From the NCBI RefSeq assembly GCF_028372415.1, contig NC_092874.1:337746151-337810150 (forward strand): a stretch of 64,000 nt of DNA, given 5' to 3'. Position 1 is the stretch's first letter. Each line of letters opens with the position of its first letter. Below, one piece after another: positions 23,031 through 32,944 of the stretch. The stretch comes from Notamacropus eugenii. Taxonomy: Eukaryota > Chordata > Mammalia > Diprotodontia > Macropodidae. The notes under the pieces are model-generated. The model saw only the letters and a program-made list of their open reading frames with translations. It was not told the DNA's origin and ran no database searches. The translations under genes and the position numbers were made by a program.

Positions 23031-24061
23031 TTAAGTCACAGAAAAATTGAACCAAGTAGTGTGATTAGACTCTTCACCTGATGGAGCAGTACAGAAGGAA
23101 AATGTGGCTGGTTGACTACATCTGGCCAGTTCTAGGTCTCAAGATAAAACCCTGAGTGTTTGGGATGCACAGCAGCTCCCTTTCCCTTCATTGTAACATC
23201 TAGGAAATTGGCCATGTAAAACTGAACAGCAGGCTGGGTTGTGTATACTTCTAGCTTCCACCCAGTGTGGGGATGACAGACCTTTGCACAAAAATGCTTC
23301 TCTTGCATATCCTTCAGACAGAAATTGTGGTCAAAACAATTAATCTGAAACTTCTCTATGTGCTTTCCAAGTTCCACTGGCTTCCTCAGGTCAAACACAG
23401 TGCCCTGCACAGGTTCCACTTTCCAATAGTGATCAGGTTATCACTGACCATGCAAGGTTTGGCATCATGATTATAAACCACATGATTATATGTATTTGGT
23501 GAACCCTGGCCTGCCAGGTTGAAATATGAGTTGTTTATCAGACTGACCCACTTGGTGCCACTGCTCTGGGTTTTGTAATTCACTATCAACTGCCCCACAT
23601 TGAGCATGTATGTGACTCAAGCTTTCAATTTGCCAGGATAACCTTCCTTTCCATCTGGACTGATCTGGGAAAACTGAATGCCATTTGGTAGCACTTGATG
23701 TTTCCAAAGGACCTTGTCAAAATCTTTTAGTCTTCCATGTAGGCTATTAAGTCTGTTGTTAATGACCAGCTTGTATTCTTTCTCATCCATGGTGAATGTC
23801 CCTTTGGGAATTAGATTGACCACTTGTCCAACTACTGCTCCCATGTGTGGATGCTTCTTGAAATAGCCTTCCAATAGCCTTGCCAAAGCCTAGTACTGCA
23901 TCTGAGAATTTCCCATCCCTGTCTTTCACCTCCAAAGCAGTAGTAGTACAGCCCAGGGAGATAATTTCTACCCTTAACTGGTCTGACTGTAGATGAAACT
24001 TCTCTACAATCCCTGCTCCACCAGGGAGGTCTCCAAACACACTTCTGGCCACTGAAGCCGT
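23031..24061 (-). pseudogene. GALM: Processed pseudogene of galactose mutarotase (aldose 1-epimerase)
   Basis: The parent enzyme interconverts alpha- and beta-aldoses in the cytosol as the first Leloir step. The whole reading frame is present without introns: 1031 bp against 1029 expected for a 342-residue enzyme. In order on the minus strand are 'ASVARSVFGDLP' (N-terminus), 'TTTALEVKDRDGKFSDAVLG', 'GFQ..SPDGKEGYPGKL'-type sequence, 'SYFNLAG', 'GTVFDLRKPVELGKHIEKF', 'FDHNFCLK', 'KHSGFYLET', and the end at the TAA complementing 23031-23033. Damage: the start codon is ACG (24059-24061), frameshifts lie near 23885, 23420 and 23075, a Trp is replaced by TGA at 23617, and a Gln by TAG at 23132. 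The catalytic His of the family's NHSYFNL motif is Asn. Absence of introns implies LINE-mediated retroposition. It is certainly non-coding now. Confidence 0.92.
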
Positions 24062-24419
24062 GGATGGGAAGACTAAGGAAAACATCCAAGCCCTGCCCAA
24101 AATGGAGCTGTAGTACAGGTACACAAAACCTAATTTTTACATTTTAAAGGAATTGTAGTTAAAGGATTGTTTAATGAACTATTGCTTCTAGGCTGTCTGT
24201 AAAATGCAGGAGAGGGAAAGGATTGACTCTGATAGCACTTTAAGTTAATTCCAGATAAAAAGAAGCTATTGTCTTATGATCTCAAAAATATTTTTATTAA
24301 TAAATTTAGGAGACCTATCTTGCCTTTGTCACTGAAAAGGGGGATATGAACTACACAGTACAGCAGTTCTTTGTTTTTTTTTCTCTTAATTTTGCTGGTT
24401 GTTGTAGTTAAAAAAAAAA

Positions 24420-24545
24420 AAAGCTGGAGAAGAAAATGACAAACCACTCTAGTATCTTTGCAAAGAAAACCCCATGGATAATATTGGTGTACCATGGTTC
24501 ATGGGATCACAAAGAATTGAATATGATTGAATGACTGAGCTGCAA
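24420..24545 (+). mobile_element. BovB-like LINE 3' terminus or its SINE derivative
   Basis: Following a poly-A run are 'gctggagaagaaaatgacaa', 'accccatggataatattggt', 'tggttcatgggatcacaaag' and 'ttgaatgactgagctgcaac'. Unlike the Mar-1 tails, it keeps an extra roughly 30-bp segment between the two blocks, as I recall for BovB itself. Confidence 0.55.
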
Positions 24546-24721
24546 CAGATGGTCAAAAAGTCATTATTAGTTGATGGCTGACCTGTCGATGATGAGTAGC
24601 AAGACAAGACTCAGGAAGGACCTAGCCTGCCACCTGCATTGTATTTTCAAGTACGGTAGATCCGATCACAGCTTGTTTTACGCTGACCTAGCCTTCAAGA
24701 AATTAGGGTTACCTTCATGTC
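24546..24721. other. Unassigned DNA
   Basis: Nothing was recognised. Confidence 0.4.
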
Positions 24722-24935
24722 ATAGGATCATAGATTTATAGATTTGAGGATATTAGAGGTAAACAATCTAACTTTTCACTCTATAGATGCAAAAAAGAAA
24801 AGAACACTGAGTCAAACAGAGATGAAATGACTTGCCCAGGTTCAAATAGCTAGTAAGTATCTAAGGGCAGATTTGAACACATGACTTTCTGTCTCCAAGG
24901 CTAGCAGTCTGTCCACTGTACCATGCTGGCTTTAT
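24722..24935 (-). mobile_element. MIR3-like SINE
   Basis: Plus-strand reading 'tagatttatagatttgagga', 'aaatgacttgcccaggttca', 'cagatttgaacacatgactt' and 'gtccactgtaccatgctgg', a full-length antisense MIR3-type element. Confidence 0.65.
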
Positions 24936-25264
24936 TAACTTATGCTACCATGGTGAAGTGTGTGAATGAGATGTGATGGAAGTAATAACATTTTAAATAT
25001 AAAATATAAATAACAAAAGTGAAAAAATATATAATATTGTCTTTATCTCAACTGTGTAGAGGGGAATGAATTTTTAATTAAATATAATTATTAACAAGAA
25101 AGATATGTCTGATTACATTAAATAATAATTATGTAAATAATGTAATATTTTTGTCATCTACAAATAACAGATTGTGAAATACTTATAATACATATGGTAG
25201 ATAAAATCTCAATAATGAAAATAAATGAGGAACTACTAAAAATTTACCGAGGTTCAGTCTACTA

Positions 25265-25365
25265 TAGGAAATAATATATATAATATATAAATATACATGC
25301 ACATTTATACATATATACACACATTCATATGTATGTGTGCATATATATACACACATATTTCAACT
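25265..25365. repeat. TA/TACA microsatellite
   Basis: Degenerate (TA)n and (TACATA)n. The frames at 25297-25549 start in it. Confidence 0.75.
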
Positions 25366-25384
25366 TTATCAAAAGAGGAAAAAC

Positions 25385-25857
25385 AAATTATTAATACTGG
25401 AAAAATTCTCAACCATACATATAATAATAGATACAAAAAAGACAGCTTTGAAATACCATCCTACAACCAACATGACAAAAATAATTAAAAGAAATGAAAC
25501 TCAGTGTTGTAAAGATTGTGGAGAAATAGGTATACTTAGTCATTGTTAGTGTATTTGCAAACTTGTTGAACTTTTTTGAAGGACACTCTGACAGTTCCCA
25601 GTAGAGCTATGTAAAAAAAAAAAAAAGCAATGCTATAATGAATCAATAATTCTGTTTGAGAGAATATACCCTGAAAATGTTATTGAAAACCAGTTAAGAT
25701 GAACTATTTATTCAAAGATATCTGTAATATCATTATTTGTTACTTGAAATTGAAAATTGGAAACATGAATTATCCAAAAATAGAAAAATAGCTAAATCAA
25801 CTGTGATATATTAATGTAACAGGGAGATTATTAATGTAGAGTTCATAGACTCTTAAT
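25385..25857 (+). mobile_element. L1 ORF2 3'-end fragment
   Basis: It has 'tctcaaccatacatataata', 'aaagattgtggagaaatagg', 'gagagaatataccctgaaaa' and 'gaaaattggaaacatgaatt', in L1 ORF2/3' UTR order. It is interrupted after 25857 by DNA-transposon sequence. Confidence 0.55.
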
Positions 25858-26030
25858 ATATATGGACAGATTTCAAAAGGTCAACAAACTTGAATGGTGG
25901 AAAAAATACATCTTCATTTTAATACAACAGATTACCTTTGTAGTCCAATATGTTTTATTTTATGCATGTAAGAACATTATTCTGAAAAGGACTTCATCAT
26001 GGCCTCACCAGACAACCAAAAAGCTTCATG
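25858..26030 (-). mobile_element. Ancient hAT-like DNA transposon, third copy
   Basis: It has 'gtccaatatgttttatttta', 'aacattattctgaaaaggac' and 'ggcctcaccagacaacc', collinear with the copies at 17428 (-) and 18567 (+). Confidence 0.5.
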
Positions 26031-26232
26031 ATACAAAGATAAAATTGAGAACGCTTATGAAATGCTATATTTAATTAACAGAGACAAACATTAAAAAGTG
26101 TAAAAAATACTAAAAGAAATCCTTATGACCATGAGTAGAATTATGAACACATAAGAGAAAAAGTAAATGGAAATCTGTGGACATGGAAATCTGTTGAAAT
26201 GAATAAATGAAACGAGGAAGAAAGGGAGAAGG

Positions 26233-26350
26233 AAAAGTATTTACTGTTTATTAAGCACTCTACTAAGTGCTGGACACATAAACACAAAAGAACGACAGTC
26301 CTTGTCCTCCAGGAACTTCAATTCTAATGGGGGAATACAACACATACTAG
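26233..26350 (-). mobile_element. L2 3'-end fragment
   Basis: It has 'tttattaagcactctactaa', 'gtgctggacacataaacaca' and 'cttgtcctccaggaacttca', reverse complement of the L2 end. Confidence 0.7.
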
Positions 26351-26429
26351 AGACAGGTGACTATAGAAGGCAGTGACTTGACAAATTTGGAGAATCAGTT
26401 GAGCCATGGCTGCTTTCTTTGCATTTGTG

Positions 26430-26620
26430 AAAAACAAGAAATCACCTAACTATTGAGAAATGGATGAATCAATTATGGGATATTAATGTATTAGAATATT
26501 ATGGCATTGTAAAGATGACAAATGTGAAGAACATAAAGAAATTTGGAATATGAAGAAATGTCAAGGGAGATTGGTAGAATACAAATAGTTACATACAAAC
26601 TGTCTATAATTATTGTTGTA
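26430..26620 (+). mobile_element. L1 3'-end fragment
   Basis: It has 'gagaaatggatgaatcaatt', 'gaatattatggcattgtaaa' and 'aagaaatttggaatatgaag'. It continues in L1 order from 25385-25857, so both may be one L1 broken by later insertions. Confidence 0.5.
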
Positions 26621-28254
26621 TAAAAAGGATTTTACTTGCCCTTGTAACCCTTTAGTATGCCAGGTTCAAATTCAAGGTGTTTTAAGTGTTTATATATTTG
26701 GTAGAGAAAAATGCCACTTTAAATCCTACAAGGTATTTCTTGTGTTATATATCAAAATCATACATACTTCCTTAAAAGATGTGAACCAATCTCTTTGGCC
26801 GACTTCCTCTACTCAACAGCTCTTCAACCTGCAATTAGCATCCCTAGGGATATTACTATACCCAGTTTGAAGTGGACCTACACTCCTACAACTGTAGTTC
26901 ATCAGCACCTACCTACTAGTGAGCTTCCTTCTAATAGTCAGTCAATACACATAGCTAAGATGTTATATAATACACGTAAAAATGCAATGTAAATTACATT
27001 AGATTATATAGTAAAAGACATGTAAAATGTGAGGTCATATTTTCTCCATAAAACTGGGTTGCAATGTCCCATAGGTACTAAAACTACTCATGGAAAATGT
27101 GGGCAGAAATATAGAGTGCACAGGTAATGAGTCATACACAAAGCAAACATATATGGCCAAGGAGGGTGTTTTAATGTCCTGATGTACTGTATTCTTCTGT
27201 GGGGTCCACATGTTACTCTGTCCTGCATGCAGTATTTCTGTGGGCAGCTTTCCTCACAGAGCTTGGTCTCTCTGCAACCCAGCTTGCCTCACAGGCTTAA
27301 TTCTCTCCTGAATCTAGACGACAATCTTTTTTCTCTGATGTCAAAGGTCCCACTCTAGGAATGTGGGTATATAAGTATATGTGTGTAGATGTGTGTATAT
27401 ATACATACATAGATATGCATATATATACAAGAAGTAAAAGAAGAAAAAAGAAAAAGAAGAAAAAATTTACATGGCATTTACTGTGTCATCTGTGTGCTCA
27501 CCACTTTACAATAATTATCTTGTTCTTTTTTTTAAGTTCATTAATTAAATTCTTTACAATGCTGTTTTTTTTTTTACATATTTTGCATTAATACCTTTTA
27601 GCCAATTCATGCCTACAATGATGCTCTACATTATCCTCTATCTACACAGTGACCCTTAGCTTTAAATCTTCAAAGATTGGTATTCCATAACTTGCAGCTA
27701 TATGCCATCCATAGAAGAATACTGACTTTAATAATGACGCAACTAGCTTCAATGAGAAACTTGGACTAATTAAAAGAAGTAGTGTATTTTACAAATGCAA
27801 ACCAGTCCATTCCCTTCTTCCTGTTCAATGCTAGATACAATTAGCAATTCATTTGCTGTATTATTACTGATGGATCAACTCTATAGATTATTTATTCAAG
27901 CTTACATCAAAATTAAGATGAGACACTTTTCATACATTTGTTTTGTTTTCCTATGTGAAAAATTAGTCTAAACTCTTGAATGAAACAGCCATTGTATAGA
28001 AGGCATCACAGTTTTCTCAAGCTGCTATCAGCATAAGGTCCATTCAGTAAGAGAAGCATGTAGTGACCTTTATCATCTATTAGGCATTCCTTTTTGACTT
28101 GGAATATAGATTCCTGGTTGTCATTTAAAACATTTCATAACCTAAATCTTTTTCAATCTTTCTCATCTTCTTATAATTTTCTTCCCTCCAAGAAATCTAT
28201 GATCCAGCCACTAATCTGTTTTCTCTTCCTTGCAAGTATCTCCATTTTTTGACT
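26621..28254. other. Unassigned stretch with a TATG/purine microsatellite
   Basis: 27360-27435 is (TATG/TACA)n, followed by an A/G run to 27470. No gene was recognised. Confidence 0.4.
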
Positions 28255-28640
28255 TTTTCTTTTTTTTTTTTTTTTGCATTTTCAATGGCTGTCCTCCATG
28301 CCTGGATTATCTCTCTCCTTTCCTCCTCATCTTAACTTCACTGCATTCCTTCAGGACTCAACTCAAATCCCACTTTCTGCTGGAGATCTTTCTCAGACTT
28401 CCCATCCTTCACCCCCCCATCTCTCAACCTCAATGCTTTCCCTCTTCTATTATATAATGGAAGGTAATGTGTATTTATCTTGCATATTCATATTTATTTT
28501 GATGTTATCCCCTTGATGACAGGGAATTCCTTGTGAGTTCTTTGAAGGAAGGGATTGCCTTCCTATGTATCTCTAGCAATATGGGACACTGCTGGGTACA
28601 AAGTAAACTTTTAAAAACTATTTGTTGACTGAAAGCTCTT
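28255..28640 (+). mobile_element. L2 3' region, long fragment
   Basis: After a T-run come 'ctccatgcctggattatctc', 'caggactcaactcaaatccc' and 'agatctttctcagacttccc' (end of the ORF2 zone). 'gagttctttgaaggaaggga' and 'aactatttgttgactgaaag' (3' end) follow. This is the most complete L2 here. Confidence 0.7.
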
Positions 28641-29054
28641 ATTCTCTACTAGCATCCCTACAGATCCCAAAGAAAATGGATAACTTGGGGAAATAAGAGA
28701 CCAAAGTACTTTTAGATGAGTGAGGTAAATAAATTCCAAGACTTTCTTTTACCAAGGGTAAATATTTTTTTATACCATATAATTTATTTTGATAAATTAT
28801 TACTTCATATCAATTACCTTAGAAATTCACATGAATTGTTTGGGTTTCCATTAACAGTGTAACAAAATACTATCAAGTAACCAAAACCCTTCCAATATTT
28901 AGGACCTTTCTATACTTTGTTAAAAGGAGTTCCTCAATTTTTTCAAATAGTTTAAATAATCAACTTTTCAAATTTTGATTTTTTTAAAGTTTGTAGCATT
29001 TATACTTCTGAAGTTATCAGAGCTTAAATAGCTCTAAGCCTTTTGGGAAATATT
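28641..29054. other. Unassigned AT-rich DNA
   Basis: Nothing was recognised. Confidence 0.4.
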
Positions 29055-29079
29055 GTCTATCATCTTATCTATCTATCTA

Positions 29080-29110
<31 letters not shown>

Positions 29111-29135
29111 ATCTATCTCTGTCTGCCTCTCTATC
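29055..29135. repeat. (TCTA)n/(TCTG)n microsatellite
   Basis: A tandem tetranucleotide tract. The Ile/Cys/Leu/Ser (+) and Asp/Arg/Gln (-) frames over it are artefacts. Confidence 0.88.
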
Positions 29136-29389
29136 CACATACACATATTCACCATGTGCACACAAAGTCCTTTAGTCCAAGGTAGTTGGGAGGGAGGATA
29201 TGAGCAGGTTAAGGGAATTAGGAAAGGCTTCATGCAATTGATGGTATCTAAACCATATCTTAAAGGAAGAAAGGAATTCTGTGAATAAAAGGTAAGAAAA
29301 GATTCCATTACAGGTATGGGTGGTAGTCAGTGAAAAAACTGAGGTAGGAAATAGACTGACTAGTTGAAATAGTACAGAGCAAATATATA

Positions 29390-29945
29390 ATCTGAATTTG
29401 AGTTTCTAAAGATCACCTGGCAGGATAAAGTACCAGACACTGATGTCCTTACTCGAACTAAACTGCCAAGCATTAAAACTGCTTCAGAGAGGGCAACTCT
29501 GATGGGCTGGCCATGTTATTTGAATGCAAAACATACACTTGCCAAAAATGCTATTTTATGGAGAATTTACACAAGACAAGTGTTCACACAGTGGTCAGAA
29601 AAAGAGATGCCAGACCCTCTCAAGGTTTCTCTTAAGAACTTTGGAATTGTGTTACTTGGGAGACACTGGCATAGGACTGCTCAGCTTGGCATGCCCATGT
29701 CAGAGAAGGTGATGTGCTCTACGAGCAAAGCAGAATTGAAACAATGCAAAGGAAAAACAGGATGTACAAATGTGGCATATCCACCCCAAAGGTTCCCATA
29801 GACTATTTGTGTCCTACCTGTAGAAGAGCATTCCAAACTCATATTGGCCTGATCAGCCAAAGTCAGACACACTGAAATTTGACTCTAGCATAGTGATGTC
29901 ACTTTGGTCCTCTTCGAGGATGAAGGACAACAACTAACCAACTTA
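29390..29945 (+). mobile_element. RTE-clade LINE, C-terminal end and 3' terminus
   Basis: The decayed protein, from 'DKVPDTDVL' through the post-RT region to a Cys/His-rich end, aligns with the C-terminal part of RTE-type ORFs. The DNA is the exact reverse complement type of 40186-40740. The 3' end is 'gatgaaggacaacaactaac'. It is 5'-truncated. Confidence 0.78.
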
Positions 29946-30085
29946 TTAACCATGTCACTTTGGGCAAGGCGCTTCACCTTTGGGGCATTATTTCCTCATC
30001 TGCAAAATTGGAATAATAAGAGTTAGATTATCTACTTTGTATGTTTTTTTGTGAGTAAAGTACAGCATAAACATACAATTTTATC
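29946..30085 (+). mobile_element. MIR fragment
   Basis: It has 'gtcactttgggcaaggcgct', 'atttcctcatctgcaaaatt' and 'aaagtacagcataaaca'. The head is missing, and it directly abuts the RTE end. Confidence 0.5.
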
Positions 30086-30794
30086 ATCATTATTGATAAT
30101 AAACTACTGATGAAGAAAAAAATAAAATTACATTTAGGAGTATTCAGTGAAATTTTGATTAGATTTCCTATTAGAAATCAAGTTTGGGTGTCAGTGCTAT
30201 TGTGGGTAAAAAATAAATAAAGCTGAGAGGAATATAATGAATAGACTTGCTAGAAATATTTGATCTTGTTGATTAGATGAGTTAGTAGAGACTTGATTTC
30301 ACATTATATCCTGTTCCCTTATCTGTTTCTTTAAAAATATGCACCACTTCATAACATATAGAAGCAAATGCTCAGATTTGGAAGGAATACAGAGAAGGGA
30401 GATCATTTTGAATGGAGTTTGCTCCATGAAAATTGATTTCTTCTCATGATTTCTTTTCCAAATCATAAGCAAGGTTATCTAATCCCTAAAAAAAGTAAGG
30501 ATTCTAGGAACACTAGAAATCTAAAACAAGAGAAACCAAGTGCTCATCCATCATTCATTGATTTGTCTATTCATTCACCTTTTTTGAGTTTGAAGGGTAA
30601 ATTAAGTAACCTTGAGATTGTCCTTGATCTGAAGTTAACTTATTGCAGTCTTATAATGGGCTTATGGTACATTTATTTATTTTTTAAAAATGTTTTTCAT
30701 AGAATCCTTTTCACTGTATTGAAGATGTGTCTTGGATAATTGATGCATTTATACATTTGACAGACTACTATCTCCCTAATGAGTTCTAACATAG
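30086..30794. other. Unassigned DNA
   Basis: No gene or repeat was recognised. Confidence 0.4.
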
Positions 30795-30870
30795 GAATAA
30801 TAAGATCATACATTTAGATTGAAAGGGATATTAGAGGTCATTTAGTCCAATCCCCTCATTTGATATATAT
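30795..30870 (-). mobile_element. MIR3-like fragment
   Basis: It has 'attgaaagggatattagagg' and 'catttagtccaatcccctca', the antisense 3' part of MIR3-type elements. Confidence 0.55.
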
Positions 30871-31149
30871 GGGATTCAGTATTAATTCAAATAAATAACA
30901 AGGAGGGCAGTTTTCCTGCCCTGAAACATCTCTGTCATGTCTACTTTTTCTTGAGTGGATGAAATTTCACAGTGGCAAGATGTGTTCTTGACAATCTGGG
31001 GGCTATTTGTTTTTATTTTCTTTATGAGAGAATGGCTGTCAAGGATGGTGAATCCAAGGAAAAGATTGAGTCCATTACAGTTCTGTAGACAACATTTTAA
31101 TAGCAGGAATGAAAGATCGTAAACATATGATATATTTAGGCATATCTGA

Positions 31150-31345
31150 ATGGTAGTATGAAATAGAGGATAGAGTACAAGTCTTGAAATCTAGAGATAA
31201 GGGTTTGAATCCCACCTTAGGCAACCATATAATGTATAAATATGTCAGTGGCAATAATTTTCAGAGTCTCATGGTAGTTTTCTCAACTATAAAATGGAGC
31301 TGTAGGAAAATATTTGTAAACCCTGAAGTATAAAATGTATTGCTT
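31150..31345 (+). mobile_element. Degenerate MIR
   Basis: It has 'gaaatctagagataagggtt', 'gaatcccaccttaggcaa' and 'tttctcaactataaaatgga', diverged. Confidence 0.45.
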
Positions 31346-32309
31346 TCATTATTATACACAAATATTATTTCTTCATATTCAATGGAAAATCTCATCTTGA
31401 AATGATGGAGAATTCTTATATCTCTCACTCATTTTTTGTGTATATCTGAAGATCTTGGTGCTAGGGTATTTTGTTAGGCTATGACAGATTTCAGTTGTAT
31501 CTAAAGAAGACCAACCAGAAGATATTCACTGCCCAACTGAGCAGATTATTCTACCTTCTTAATAGATATTGAAGTTTTGATTCTTCCCCTTTGATAATTC
31601 CTTCACTGATTTCACTTTGACATTGCACTGAGATAAATTTGGGAAGTATTTCTCTACTAAGTGAAGCCCAAATCAACATCTGTTCACCACTATAAAAATT
31701 TATGGTGACTTACATATTTGAAATTTAAGTCAGATAGCATTTTGTGTTATATCCTTTCAGTGAAAAAGAAACAGCTCAGAATTTTAAGACAACTAGAGTT
31801 GTTAAAAGGGTTTTCGTTACAGCAACCTTTTCACCTTAAAACAAAAAAGCATGTTAATTAATGTTATTTAATACATTTTTGTACTACTCTATGCATCTAT
31901 CATTGCAATTGAGATATAGACTTCCATTGAGATACATCTGTTGATAGAAAATTTCCTAAAAAACCATTAGCAACATAAAGTCTATCCCTCCAGGAAATAT
32001 TTTCACTAAAATTTTAATAAAAATCAGTAGAGACTCAAAAATTCTTCTCTACACTCCCCAATTGCCCTGCATTTCTTTTTCATTGAAGAAGCATGGGTGA
32101 AATAATATGTGAACATAGTTTGAAAAATGTAATGTCCCTTTAAAATCATTTTTTTTACTTATTTCATTTCTTCATTGTATATTATAGTACTTTTGGTGGA
32201 GTCATTTTTATTACTGAGGCTTAACTTATAGTTGTTGTTCAGTTTTTCCTCTTAGAAAACCAATAATAACTTTTCTGCTCTATAGCAGGGGATAAAATCA
32301 ATTCCTGAT
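31346..32309. other. Unassigned AT-rich DNA
   Basis: Nothing was recognised. Confidence 0.4.
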
Positions 32310-32889
32310 GAGATGTTGTGAAAAGGGGACCAGGGTCACAGTGAAAGATTAGTAGACTGAGAGAAAAAACTATGGATTTAAGAAGTGATTTGCCCTAGTA
32401 TCAGTTACTCCATCCAAATTGGCAGTGATGGCAATCTCCAGACTACAGAAGGTACAAGATCAAACCAATCTATTAAGCCTCTGGTTCTAGAAGAGACTTG
32501 TTGAGGGCCAGGGTGGAGTGCTGTTGACAAGATCAGGAAAGACCTTCGGGAAAACTGTTTTTTGAGACTGTGCTCATTATCATCCAGAATGGCTCTCCAT
32601 GCCCCCCAGATGTTGCTGTCTCCGTGAGACAAACATGGGAACTACAGAAGACAAGGGATATGTAAAATAGATGTCCTCTAGACTTACAGTCTTTAAAGTC
32701 GATAGGACTGGCCGAATATCTGGAACTGGGGATGAGCAGAATCTCATTTAGGCTTGCAGTTTCTGTCTATAAATACATTGACCCTCAGATCAATAAAGGG
32801 AACTGGTCTATCTTTTCCCGCCTCCCATGTCTCTTTTCTTCAACCACTTCACCGAGCCGTGTAGGGATGCAGGCCGTCCACTACAGAGA
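32310..32889 (+). mobile_element. Solo retroviral-type LTR with TATA box, polyadenylation signal and 4-bp duplication
   Basis: The 572-bp body (32314-32885) starts TGTTGTGA and ends CCACTACA, imperfect inverted TG...CA termini. It is flanked by the direct repeat GAGA (32310-32313 and 32886-32889). CTATAAATA at 32767 and AATAAA at 32792 give a proper U3-R order on the plus strand, with a roughly 90-base U5. No retroviral internal region is adjacent. It is unrelated at sight to the LTRs at 4273 and 39663. Confidence 0.68.
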
Positions 32890-32944
32890 CTGGCCCAAAC
32901 ACAAAGTACCAGTCCAAGAATGGAGGGTAGAAACATGAGAAAAA

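Noticed and set aside
29043..29308. Tandem repeats that could suggest a repeat array such as CRISPR.
   Set aside because: It is a simple tetranucleotide microsatellite without spacers, in a eukaryotic genome.
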